Source: Avena insularis (lineage: Eukaryota > Streptophyta > Magnoliopsida > Poales > Poaceae). From it: 64,000 nt of DNA. Shown here one piece after another: positions 34,610 to 45,873 of this stretch; position 1 is the first letter of the stretch, and each line of letters opens with the position of its first letter. Where the stretch lies: NCBI GenBank assembly GCA_023614405.1, contig CM042694.1, positions 353,666,010 to 353,730,009 of the forward strand. Reading direction: 5' to 3'. A program made the translations under genes and the position numbers. The notes below the pieces were generated by a model, which did no database searches, had not been told where the DNA came from, and was given only the letters and a program-made list of their open reading frames with translations.

Positions 34610-37600
34610 TTAGGTTCTATCTAGAGAGTATTCTCCGTATGGGTCTATGACATCGTCGATAAAAAATCCAGCAAATTCCTCTTGGATTGCTAGTAGGCAG
34701 TCCTCTGGTAGGAGCTTGTCCCGCATCGCGTCCAACTATAAAGAAGGAGATCGTATGAATTAGACTCAACACAACTTTTTATAATAAAAATAAAATGTGA
34801 ATATATTGTTTACTTATTCGAACAGTTTGCAAGGGTTTCTCAGTAGTGATACGAATGAACTCGCACACGTAGAATCCATATAGATTAGTCCCCGTGGCTG
34901 CCTCGCGCACTTTACAAGAATAGAATTCAATCAAATAATAACTCTAGCATGATAAATGCACATAAACTAGAATTAAATAGATGCATGAACTTAGCTCGTA
35001 CTACTTACCGAGACCGATTTAAAAAATAGCTCCTCACGCCATTGACCGCAAACCGTGTTCTTGAACCGTGTCCAAACCCTACCCGACAAAGAAAATGAAT
35101 GTATGAGTTAATAACTACTTGATATCCCAGAAAATGAACCAAATAAACCGATATAGTGCGATAATGGTTGAAATTACCTCTGGAGCATATCGATAATGCT
35201 GCGATAGTCTTCAATGTCTTTGTTTAGTGAGTCCATGATGTGAACTCTTCTCAAGTCAACTGAAATGCTTAGAAGAATCCAGTGGTACCTACGCAAGATT
35301 TACGTACGTCAGTAACTCATCATTTACACTGAACATCGAGTAAGCAAAAGTTAATGTGTACAAGAACTCACTTTTCGTCGTGGTAAGGAAATAGTATTTC
35401 ATTACAGAAATGCTGGTTCATGAGAAACCCGAGCAAGTTTTGCTCGGTCTCTAGTGGCTTATCCTTTAACACAGCTCGATTAACTCAATGTGGGTCAATA
35501 AACCCAAATCCGTTGATATCCTTTCTTTTACATTCGAGAATCTTCAACCTGCATCATTATATATAGCGTACAAAAGAATATAGTGAGTATACTTACCGAC
35601 AATGAATTGAACAAGCTGAGATAGAGACTTAATTACATAAATAAAGTAATCACTTACAAACAATAGCAACTGAGGATAGATTTGTCGAGTTCCTTTAGAT
35701 TGAATAACTAAAATAATTCTATAAATTCAATAGGGACCTTGTCTTCAGCGAAGTAATGCTCTTTTCGAACATTCACTATGAGCCAATATCGCTCTTCTTT
35801 TGATACTTTCATGTACCATTCCTGCAATCGTTGCATTTTTGTTGGCATATCCCGAAACCTCTCAGAACTAACCAGAGGCTCCCCGTGAACAAATTTGGGT
35901 GCTACCTCAGCCTTGGGCATAGCACCGTGAATAATGTCAGGAATAGACATATTACATTGCTCGGCCAATATCTTAGTCGTTTCCGGATTCATAGGTTCTC
36001 CCCCATATAGTTGAGGTTCGGGTATGTGCACCTGGCATAGCATCTCTTTTGGTTCTCCGGCTACCACTCGATTGTTTTGCTTGTTTCCCCAGCTGGGGAA
36101 CGTCCATTCTGATGCTTCCGCTACCACTCGATTGTTTTGCTTGTTCCCCCTGCCGGGGAACCTCTTTTGTGATGCTTCCTCTACCACTTGATCTCTTTTG
36201 TTTCAGTGTCTTCTAAAGACATCGTGTATAGTCATCTGGTCCATTAACTGAGCTTGGGATGACTGCGTCAGTAATTTCCTAAAGTGCTCCTTGGTTTCTG
36301 GTTTTATTTGGACCTCTGGCTCAGGTTGTTTCTTTTTAAAATGAGCATCCACTTTGGCCCGTACGACCGCATCGGTCTCCTCATCCGTCAGGTCGTAAGC
36401 CCTCTTGGGAGGAACCGACAGTACTCTTGGGAGGGGCGACAACTGTCGCTTTGGGCGTCGGTTATCGCTCGACGGAGCGGTGCTATTCTTCCGCTTTTGA
36501 CCCTTAGTGGGTGGAGGCGGCTGCGTAGATTGACATGGACTCGTGTTGAGGTCATGGATTGTACTTGGAGGTGGTGGACTTTTACTGGGAGGAGACGGTG
36601 CCCTTGGAGGTGGACTTGGAGGTGGACTTTTACTGGGAGGAGACGGTGGCCTTGGAGGTGATGGATTGTTTCTCGCTGGAGAAGGTGGCCTTGGTGCCGA
36701 GCCTGGAAACTTGATGTATTCCTTTTTCCAAAGAATGAAGCCACTCGTGACTTCTCCCAGTGTCGTCTCCCCTTCACCTCTAGGGAAGTCAAGTAGTAGT
36801 GACTGACACAGCGGTTGAACTTCATCCACACTGACACGAGCATAGCTAGCTGGAATCGGATTGCAATGGTAGGTCGCTCCCGGTGCAGAAGGTAAAGCAA
36901 AGCCGACCGCCACCTTCATCGATATGTTCTTCAATTCAACATGCAGCTCACAACTAGTCTTCTCCTTAATTGCATCCACGGGGTACACATCCATCATTGC
37001 ATCATTACCATGGCCCTCCGTGGAAGCCACGCTTCTTTTCTATTGCGATGGGCTGACCGTACTGTCTGGTGCAGGATCTTGCTGTCGGAGTCCTTTACGT
37101 TCATTAAGCTCCTTCTGATGCTCCTGTAGCATGGCTTCAAACCTTGCGAACCGCTCCGCATCCTCCTCTTTTTGCCGCTTTGTTTTTCTCGATCGACTTC
37201 TGTACATGTCAAGGTCCTCGGGAAACCCGATAGCCCATGGACAAGAAGGTCCGAACCCTCTTATTCATCCAGCCTTTTCAGGATTCCCGAGAGCCTTTGT
37301 CAGCTCATCATTCTCTCTGTCGGGAACAAACTTTCCCTCTTCAACCTCTTTTATCATTTTAATAAGATCATCTTTGGGTCCGGCAACTTCTTTGGCTGCA
37401 ACAATCTCGCTTGTTTCTGGGTCATACGATGCCCCATGCCCGAGTAACCAATTTCTTGACCTCAAGGGCCAACCAGACATAGCTGTAGTGACCCCTTTAG
37501 CCGCCAGGTCGGCCTCAGCTTTATCCTACTTAGGCATGGCAGTCTTGTAGCCACTTATGCCCATATGATGGTGATATTTCTTTTTGGCTGCATTTAGCTT

Positions 37601-38463
37601 ATTCTTTTCTGACATTTCCACAGCTCCTGCCGAGTTCTTGTATTCCACAAATGCGGCCCAGTTATCCTGCTGCATCTCTAGTGGGCCAGTGAATGGAGGA
37701 GTTTTTTTCTTCAAGACATAGTTGTGGTACAATCTTTTCTTTTAGTCCTTGAATAGTTCACCCATCTTCTTAAGAGTCCACGCCTTGACTTTCCTCGTCA
37801 TTTGCTGTGTGAGCTCATCAGTCTCCAAGACTGGTCGGGTGAAATGTGTCATGAGAGAATTCCATATCGCATCTCTCGCTCTGTCATCTACAAAACTAGC
37901 CCTGGCTGGATCCCTTTTCTTTTCTGGCTTATTCCACTCTCGCGTGGTGACCGGTATGGTGTCTCTAACAATAACTCCGCATTGATGTACAAATGCATTC
38001 ACAGATTCTTTGGTCTCCAACGGTTGACCCAGCGCAGAGACTGAGTCAATGTTGAAACGGACATCAGCGGGTAACTTTTGTGCCGGGCCTCTTGTCCTTG
38101 TAGAAGATTGGCCGGATGCGGAGGTCTAAGAGAACAAATATTCGTCAGTACATATATACGAATCAATTAGTGCATCTCTACTAGTGATCGATCGGTAGAG
38201 GCTTTATATACCTCGCCGGACTTTGTTATTAAGGTGTCTTCACCATGGTCTCCACCATGGTCAGCACCATCGTCTCCACTATCGTCTCCACCCTCGTCTC
38301 CTCTAGACAAATTAAGATACCGGGAGCCATTATCATAACCCCAAGTACCCTCATCTATCATGTTGAAAATCTCATCTTCATTCCCCGCAAAAAAAGAAGA
38401 AAATATCATCTTCATTTTATCTACCGTCCATAGCTTAACTAATACAGAAAAAGAATATTGCAT
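34610..38463 (-). pseudogene. CACTA second gene: Transposase_24-like with Ulp1 (C48) peptidase-like C-terminus
   Basis: Exon one begins near 38463 (MQYSFSVLVKLWT) and ends in an Asp/Gly-rich stretch before a GTATAT donor. A second exon from about 38124 reads TSASGQSSTRTRGPAQKLP and continues through a Transposase_24-like part (about 38120-37300: NIDSVSALGQPLETKESV, ARDAIWNSLMTHF, GYKTAMPK). Next comes a segment YHCNPIPASYARVSVDEV...TLGEVTSGFILWKKEYI, then a Pro/Ser-rich linker (about 36700-36540). The C-terminal Ulp1-like domain is split over short exons between about 35890 and 34610, with YHWILLSISVDLRRVHIMDS carrying the His and Asp. The usual catalytic NLCG is NLYG (34880-34891). Stops interrupt it at about 37740, 37530, 37263, 37041 and 36203. 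Ulp1/SENP proteases cleave SUMO, but this copy should be inactive. Confidence 0.7.
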
Positions 38464-39059
38464 TAAGTAAAATAATATTACAATTGTGACAACTCGGATA
38501 CATAAACAAGATTACGTACTAATAATGAAACAATTTTGCATTAAGATAAAGTAAAATAATATAAGATAAAGTACATTATTAATACATCTCGCTCATATCT
38601 CGCTTATAAGATAAAGTACAATAATAATCAAACTAGCGAACTCGGCTGCTGCGTTCTGTGCCACGGCAGCTCTGCACCCAGAGTAGACGAACCATCACCA
38701 GAGAATAGCTTGTGTGAGATCCGTGAGCCTACCAGATATTGGAGAACCTAGTCTCCAAAAGATACATATATCGTCGTACGTGCTCGTCCTCCTCCCTGAT
38801 ACGATGACGTACTACCTCCTCGGGGGCCAGCTCCCTTTACATTGCTCCTGGACCTCGTGGATGCCACCAAAGAAGCTCCGGGTTGACGATGATACCCGGA
38901 TTCCTCACCAAGGTACGAGTTCCGACAGGTAGCACCTCCCAGTGCCAACCCGCCGGAGCCCAGGCTCGGACATCCCCGGAACCGACGGAGTCCAGTAGGC
39001 TCGGACGAGGAGAGCGCGACATAACTAAATAATAGCAATAAACAATCATAAACATAAAC

Positions 39060-39625
39060 AGTAACTACATCACTAAGTATTGCCCTAATAATACTAACCC
39101 TAAACCGAACACTAACTAAACTAAACCTAATTAACTAAGTATTCTAACTAACCCTAATCCCTAATAAACCCTAATCCCTAATAAACTAACTAATTTACCT
39201 AACAAATCCCTAATCCCTAATTAACTAATTGATCTAACTAATCTCTAATCTCTAATAATAAACTAAAATCACTAACTAAAATCTCTAACTAAAATCCCTA
39301 ACTAAAAGCCCTAATAATAAACTAACTAAAATCTCTAATTAACTAATTGACCTAACTAATCCCTAATAATCAACTAAAATCCCTAACTAAAAGCCCTAAT
39401 AATAAACTAACTAAAATCCCTAATTAACTATTTGACCTAACTTATCCCTAATAATAAACTAAAATCTCTAACTAAAATCCCTAAGTAAAATCCCTAACTA
39501 AAATCTCTAACTAAAATCACTAACTAAAATCCTAACTAAAATCCCTAACTAAAATCACTAACTAAAATCTCTAACTAATTAAAATCCCTAATAATACTAA
39601 ACTAACTAAAATCTATCCCTAATAC
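39060..39625. repeat. Telomere-like degenerate repeat, CCCTAA/AACTAAAATCCCT
   Basis: About 560 bases are built from CTAACCCTAA, CCCTAATAAACTAA and, more regularly, the 13-base unit AACTAAAATCCCT. It lies in the CACTA interior between the two coding blocks. It contains no long perfect CCCTAAA run, so it is more likely a simple repeat than an interstitial telomere. Confidence 0.65.
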
Positions 39626-39957
39626 TACACCTCACCTGCAGGGGGCGGCGCGGCACGGCGGGACGGACGACAGCGAACGGCAAGGCGGGACGGGCGGCAG
39701 CGATCCTCCTTGATGGCGTGGACGGCGACGGTGCAGGCGGCGGCGATCCTCCTCGATGGCGCAGGCGGCGATCCTCCTTAATGGCGCGGATGGGCGCAGT
39801 GGGACGGGCGTGGCGAGGCGGGACGGGCGTGGCGGGATAGCGGCGGCACGGGCGGTGCAGCGGGACGGCACGGCGAGCTCTACAGCAGCGTCGGGAAGGT
39901 TGGGCTGCTCCAGGTCGTGGATCAACCCGAGGTGGAAGTGGGGGTATTTATACCCCA

Positions 39958-40023
39958 GACCTTTAGCCCCGGTTTATAATACAAAGCGGGATCCCGCTTT
40001 GTATTACAAACCGGGGCTAAAGG
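39958..40023. repeat. Long palindrome of CACTA subterminal motif
   Basis: The arms CTTTAGCCCCGGTTT...CAAAGCGGG and CCCGCTTTG...AAACCGGGGCTAAAG form a nearly perfect inverted repeat centred on GGGATCCC. The motif resembles the element's terminal TTTAGTCCCGGTT repeats, so it may be an internal transposase-binding region or a nested non-autonomous end. Confidence 0.65.
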
Positions 40024-40370
40024 GGGTTTTTGGTGCCAAAAAGAAAAATGGTTATAGTTTTCAAAAAATTATGTACTATATATATCAAAATTTTCAGAAA
40101 AAGAAGATTTATAATTTAAATCTATTATCATACTTTATGATACAACTTAAATGAAATTATCTATTGTTTAATAAGTATTATATTTAGTACAAATGTTGGA
40201 AAAATAAGTTTATTATTTAAAACAGAAAAATACATATAATATACCAAAATATTCAAAAAAATAATATACTCATTAGAAATATAATATTTAATACTAAAAT
40301 TAGTAACTAGGACTAAAACATATTTCGGGGGCCTTTAGTCCCGGTTGGAGCCACTAACCGGGACTAGATA

Positions 40371-40498
40371 TTTCCCGCCATTTCCCCCGCTTCCCGCCAT
40401 GTTTTCCCGCCATTTCCCCCGCTTCCCGCCATGTTTTCTCGCCATTTCCCTCGTTTCTCGCCATGTTTTCCCGCCATTTCCCTCTATATCTAGGCCGA
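40371..40498 (+). promoter_or_regulatory. 32-bp tandem array of E2F-like sites
   Basis: TTTCCCGCC, the E2F/DP consensus, occurs perfectly at 40371, 40403 and 40467, and as TTTCTCGCC at 40435. This gives an exact 32-base period. CTTCCCGCC variants lie between units. The array ends about 45 bases before the ATG of the plus-strand ORF, with CTCTATATCTAGG in between. Confidence 0.55.
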
Positions 40499-40541
40499 CC
40501 GCCATGTCCATCCACACATCCACACCTTCTCTCTCACAACA

Positions 40542-41078
40542 ATGGACACCGCTTACTAGGCCTTTCTGACGCTCGAGGAGACCGAGGCACTATGCGCCTC
40601 CAGCTACCCATGCCCGCCGGGGTATCGGCTGCCCACTGGCTGGATGCTGAGCGCTGGAGGGGTTCCTGTTCCTCCTGTGCCTCAAGGTTCGGCCTACCAG
40701 GCGGCCATCACGAACCACTTCTACCTCGAGGTCACGCCGGAGCAGCGGATGGATCCCCATTGGGATCCCGACAACCTCGACACCTGGAATGCCTTCTTCT
40801 CAAACCGGCAGGAAAGGGAGCTCGCCAGGTACGAGGTTGACGGCCCGCCCCTAGTGAACCACAACGAGGCCGGTCGCCGCTTGTGGTGGGCGAAACGGAC
40901 TATCGCCAGTGTGATGCGCTACATCGCCATGGGAGACCATACTCGCCTGAGGTACCCGCACTTTCACCAGCCGCATAGCCACAAGAATGGTGGTGGTGGT
41001 GAAGGCCTAGGGCGTACTGGGGTCATCATCTGGGAGCCCCCTCCTCCGTGCGTCATGAATCCAAGGCCGGATTGGTAG
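40542..41078 (+). pseudogene. Small ORF inside the CACTA element, unrecognised
   Basis: ATG at 40542 follows CACAACA and opens MDTAY, then a TAG at codon six, then AFLTLEETEALCASSYPCPP...GWMLSAGG and open sequence to DW at 41078. Visible pieces are TNHFYLEVTPEQRMDPHWDP, WNAFFSNRQERELARYEV, RRLWWAKRTIASVMRYIAMG and IIWEPPPPCVMNPRPDW. High GC and codon regularity suggest it was a real gene. It lies divergent to the Ulp1-type gene and convergent with TNP2. I do not recognise the protein family. It may be an accessory gene of this CACTA lineage. Confidence 0.5.
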
Positions 41079-41311
41079 GTTCCCCCTCCCCCGTTGCCCC
41101 AGGCATAAGCTGGGGAAGGGCTGAGGATCCAGCCGTGTGCTACGAGCGACGATGATGACGATGACGACCCTGAAGCTGTGTACTACAGGGCTAGATATGA
41201 TTATGACTAATATTTATGTTTTAATATTAATAAATGTCTGGCCACGGCAAGTGGAAATACTACCTATTGAGATCGAGACAGTTCATATCCATATATATAT
41301 AAGTAGATCAT

Positions 41312-44003
41312 TAAAAATAAAGGTTTAATAATATTGTACATCACCAACATCCACACATATCTATTGTTAGGGTTTTCTTCTAATTCGTAACGATGGAGCA
41401 TCTTCCTTAACGGGATGCTTGGGTCATCCTTCACAGCGAAGGGCGGAATTTCATAAAACTTATCATAATCTTCTAACATGTCTGTCTTATCCTCCACCCC
41501 CACGATGTTTCTTTTTCCTGAAAGAAGTATGTGGCGCTTTGGCTCATCGTATGCTGTATTCTTTTGCTTATCTTTCCTTTTTCTCGGTTTGGTAGACATG
41601 TCCTTCACATAAAAACCTGAGCCACATCATTGGCTAGGATAAATGGTTCATTTCTATATTCAAGGTTGTTGAGATCCACTGTTGTCATTCCATATTTCTT
41701 GTCTACCTCAACCCCGCCTCCTGTCATCTTGACCCATTTGCACCGAAACAAAGGGACCTTAAAATAAGGTCCATAGTCAAGTTCCCATATCTCCTCTATG
41801 TAACCATAATATGTATCCTTTTGCCCATTCTCGTCTATTGCATCAAATCGGACACCACTATTTTGGTTGGTGCTCTTTTTATCTTGGGAGATTGTGTAAA
41901 ATTTATTCCCATTTATCTCATACCCTTGGAATGTCAATATAGTCGAAGATGGTGACTTGGCCAATAAGTACAACTGCTCTCCAACATTTATGTCATTCAT
42001 GAGATGTGTCTGCAACCAATCGCCGAAAGTCCTCATGTTTTCATCTCTAATCTAGGAGCCAGGCTTCCCCGGGTTGTTGGAGTGTATAATATTCTTGTGT
42101 TCCTCGATATACGGAGCCACCAAGGTGGAACTTTGAAGAACTGTGTAGTGTGCTTTAGTGAGAGAATGTCCGTCCATACATATCCTTGCTTTCTTTCCTA
42201 GCGTGCCTTTTCCACTAAGTCTACCCTCATGTCGTGATTCAGGAACACCGATGGGCTTAATGTCAGGAATAAAGTCAACACAAAACTCAATGTCCTCCTC
42301 TATTCCATATACCTTTGAGATTCTTCCTTCTGGCCTAGCACGGTTATGAACATATTTCTTAAGACTCCCATGAACCTCTCAAAGGGGAACATATTGTGTA
42401 GAAATACATGACCGAGAATGTTAATCTCTTCGACTAGGTGAACTAGGAGGTGCATCATAATATTGAAGAAGGATGGTGGGAACACCAACTCGAAGCTGAC
42501 AAGAAATTGGACCACATCTTTCTGTAACCTTGGTAGACTATCTAGATGATTACCTTCTGAGAAATTGCATTAAGAAACACACATAGCTTCACAATGGGTA
42601 CTCAAACATTTTCCGGCAGGAGTCCCCTCAATGCAATCGGAAGCAGCTGGGTCATAAGCACGTGGCAGTCATGAGACTTTAGGTTTTGAAATTTTTTCTC
42701 TGCCATATTTATTATTCCCTCTATGTTCGACGAGAAACCAGATGGGACCTTGATACTGTAAAGGAATTACAAAAAGATTTCCTTCTCTTCTTTTGTAAGA
42801 GTGTAGCTGGCAGTACCTTCAAACAGCTCTGGATGCATGCTGTCTCGGTCTTTCATACGTTGTTGGTCTTGCCATGCTTCAGGTGTATCTTTTCTCTTCC
42901 CATACATGCCCAAGAAGCCTAGCAGCGTCATGCAAAGATTCTTTGTCAGGTGCATCACGTCAATTGCAGAGCGGACCTCTAGGACTTTCCAATAGGGTAG
43001 CTCCTAAAATATAGATTTCTTTTTCCACATGGGTGCGTGTCCGACATCGTCCTTCGGAACAGATTGTCTACCAGGACCCTTTCCAAAGATTACTTTTAAA
43101 TCCTTCACCATATCAAATACATCATCACTAGTACGGCGGATAGGCTTACACCGGCCGTCTGCCTCACCATTGAAATGCTTACCTTTCTTTCTTAGGGTGT
43201 GCGTGGGTGGAAGAAAACGACGATATCCCGGGTACACATTCTTCTTACATTTATCCAAATATATACCTCCAGTCTCATTTAAATAGTGTGTGCATGCATT
43301 GTATCCCTTGTTTGTATGTCCTGAAATGTTACTAAGAGCAGGCCAATCATTGATTGTTATGAACAACAACGCTCGTAGGTCAAATTCCTCCTGCTTGTTC
43401 TCATCCCACACACGTACACCTTGTCCGTGCCACAACTGTAAGAGTTCTTCAACTAATGGCCTTAGGTACACATCAATGTCGTTGCCGGGTTGCTTCGGGC
43501 CTTGGATGAGCACTGGCATCATAATGAACTTCCGCTTCATGCACAACCAAGGAGGAAGGTTATAGATACACAGAGTCATGGGCCAGGTGCTATGACTGTA
43601 GCTCTGCTCCTCAAAAGGGTTTATCCATCTATACTTAGACCAAACCAGAAGTTCCTCGTGTCTCCTGCAAAGTCTGGAAACTCTCTCGATTTTTCTCCAC
43701 TGCGACCCATCAACGGGGTGTCTCAACATCTCGTCTTTCTTACGGTCTTCCATGTGCCATCGCAACAACTTGGCACGCTCTTTGTTCCTGAACAAACGTT
43801 TCAACCGTGGTATTATAGAAGCATACCACATCACCTTGGCAGGAACCCTCTTCATGCGGCGCTTGCCCTCAACATCACCAGGGTCATCTCGTCTTATCTT
43901 ATACCGCAATGCAGTGCATACTGGGCATGCATCCAAATTCTCGTACTCCTCGCCGCGGTAGAGGATGCAGTCATTAATGCAAACTAAAGAGCCAGAGGAG
44001 GAC
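41312..44003 (-). pseudogene. TNP2-like CACTA transposase, truncated 5' and interrupted
   Basis: On the minus strand, TNP2 (Transposase_21) sequence begins around SLVCINDCILYRGEEYENLD at 44003. It continues with CPVCTALRYKIRRDD, VPAKVMWYASIIPRLKRLFR, LCIYNLPPWLCMKRKFIMM, NDIDVYLRPLVEELLQLW, FITINDWPALSNISGHTNKG and RRFLPPTHTLRKKGKHFNG. A TAG at 43004 is followed by ELPYWKVLEVRSAIDVMHLT and FPFERFMGVLRNMF (DUF4218-like). Then comes the DUF4216-like segment NGNKFYTISQDKK...YGPYFKVPLFRCKWV (42036-41605). More stops occur near 42765, 42598, 42300 and 42053. The N-terminus is missing at 44003. TNP2 cuts and moves CACTA elements; this copy cannot. Confidence 0.85.
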
Positions 44004-44488
44004 TGGAGCTTCAATTTAAACAAGTGCTTGAAAAGGCCAAAGTGCGGCTCGATTCCGGGCCAGCACTCGATAAGAGTAATGAAACAGGTGATGTGGAGAA
44101 TCGAGTTTGGGGACAGCTGATGGAGCTGGAGCCCGTAGAAACAAATGAGACCCCTAAGAAAGGGGTGGAGAGGCAAAGAAAGGCCGCGAATGACGAATGC
44201 AAGAAACATCACTCGAAAACCAGCGGGAGGCACAGGAATGGTCTCACCGCTGGGGACGCGCGCATCGGCGACTCCCGCAGAAATAACTCCATCCTAGCGA
44301 AGAAGACAGAGATCCGATGCCTTGATGATGGAAGGGCGCCATGCACCATTTGTCACGCGGGTGCCCGCGACCTTCTTCTTCCTGCCGGCGGCGGCGCTGG
44401 TGCCCGCAGTAGCGGACCCACCCTTCTTCTTCGTCACGGCAACGGTGGCCGCGGAATCAGCGGCAGCACCTCCTTTCTTCTTTCCCAT
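44004..44488 (-). pseudogene. Antisense Transposase_28-like ORF of a Gypsy element, 3' part fused to TNP2
   Basis: The minus strand starts MGKKKGGAAADSAATVAV, a Lys/Ala-rich N-terminus, with a TAG at about 44295 after DLCLLR. The conserved block then follows: PPAGFRVMFLAFVIRGLSLP, LRGLICFYGLQLHQLSPNSI, and ITLIECWPGIEPHFGLFKHL. This is the domain annotated in plants as putative gypsy-type transposon (PF04195). After KLKLQ it passes in frame into TNP2, making a 409-codon chimeric ORF (44233-43004). In its original element it would be antisense to the plus-strand Gypsy genes, between pol and the 3' LTR. Confidence 0.65.
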
Positions 44489-45873
44489 TCTTGGCGGCGT
44501 GATGAGAACGTAGTAACTTGGAAACGAACGGAGGTGGTCCAGCGCTGTGGAGGAGACGAGCACAGGAAAGAAGAAGAACAACAGCAATGGCAATGGCAGC
44601 AAGGACGAAAAAGTGCAGATGAAAAATTACCACCGCAGCGCCGCTATTTAACCCCTGGAAGATGCAATCCAACGGTTCACAAAAACCCTACCGGACGCAT
44701 GGCACGCATTGCGCTCGACACGTGGAGAAGAGAAAGCGCGAACCGTCCCCCCACTTCTACCATTACGCGTGGAAATCGAGGAGGCGCAGTTAAAAATAAG
44801 ATTACGCACGCCCAGTCAAATCAAAGTCAGAAAGTGGGACCCACCACTCATCACGTCCCGTCAAAATCACTCACGCGGGCAACTGAGGTCATACAAACGT
44901 CAACACTGACGTCACCAAGGCTACGCAATGGAAAACTTCGACTATTTTTAGTCCTTGCCGGAGTCTTCGACTCCACCAAGCACTCGGGCTACTCCGTGAG
45001 GCGGCAAGCGCACCCTACGAATTTTTCTTTTCTTGTTGCAGGCACAAAGACAATCACAAAAGCAAACCCCACCACTCGAAACACAGTTCGATTATGGACA
45101 TGGGTTACTCCCATAGGGAGTGCCGGAAACAAATTCGACTGAAACAAGCACGCAAAAGATGACAGCAGTTGCGAAAATATTTAGTCCCTGCCTGAGTCAT
45201 CGACTGAAACAAATAAGCAAAAAGACGACAGCACTCCCAAAAGTTCTTTAGTGCCTGCCTGAGTCTTCGACTCAACCAGGCACTTGGGGGCTACTCCCAT
45301 AGGGAGCGCTGGTCGCGCACCCTATGATTATTTGCACAAAAACTGTGTGTTGATAACATCCGCACTCGCAACCTTTGGCGACACCGCCTCACAAATTTTC
45401 CCTACAAAGAGACTACGTCTCCTGGGACGCCCGAATCGTCTCCGCGATGATAAAATTCGGATGCCACGCTTACGGCGTGAAGGTAAGACCTGAATAAGGC
45501 CTGGCAACGCATTTAACTGCGCACTACCAGAAATATATCCGTGCCTACAGGCACGATGAACATGCCTTGACGGACGCGTCGAGTGCTCACACCCATATAA
45601 CTGGAATTCGACTCCTGTAAGACCTCCGCGGCCTGAGTCGAATTACACCAGCACTTTTCCGGATTCGAGTCCGGGGACTCGAATTTGAGTAGATTGCGTT
45701 GTTTCACCCTAAGGTGGTTAACTGATACCGATACTTCGGTTATATCAGGCACGTATATCAACAATCCCTATGACATAAATAAAAGCAGTCGAAAATGTAC
45801 TCATTCAGGCACTCGAAGACTTCAAAAAAGTCCCAAGTCAAATCTGCGATTCCACTGGACACTCGGGGGCTAC
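44489..45873 (+). mobile_element. 3' internal region of a plus-strand Gypsy element, with repeated PPT-like motif and PPT
   Basis: Repeated blocks contain TAGTCCCTGCCTGAGTCTTC or CGACT...AAGCACTCGGG (44948, 45181, 45252) and GGGGGCTACTCCCATAGGGA (45101, 45285). The final CACTCGGGGGCTAC at 45860-45873 directly precedes the LTR and acts as the polypurine tract. Everything upstream of about 44004 in this element has been lost. Confidence 0.6.

Larger units (their letters stand above)
34135..44003 (-). mobile_element. CACTA (En/Spm-like) DNA transposon, right end missing
   Basis: The left terminus CACTAGTAGAAACCATGCC at 34135 is followed by subterminal repeats of TTTAGTCCCGGTT and its complement (34170-34250). 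Similar repeats recur internally at 39958-40023 and 40333-40362. Coding content on the minus strand is TNP2 (right) and a Transposase_24/Ulp1 gene (left), with a small plus-strand ORF between. No right terminus exists. TNP2 sequence stops at about 44003 against an unrelated Gypsy segment. The left end lies in a Gypsy pol frame; TTT at 34132-34134 would be the left half of a 3-base TSD. Confidence 0.8.

Noticed and set aside
36284..37550. Plus-strand ORFs over the CACTA second gene
   Set aside because: They are antisense shadows of the proline-rich minus-strand coding sequence.
44024..45142. 372-codon plus-strand ORF
   Set aside because: It is antisense to the Transposase_28-like ORF in its first half and runs through repetitive 3' sequence. 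It shows no domain and has a low-complexity Arg/Lys/Thr-rich composition.
45523..45560. CACTACCAGAAATATATCC as a CACTA left end
   Set aside because: No right terminus or TSD was found, and it lies within the 3' region of the plus-strand Gypsy element.
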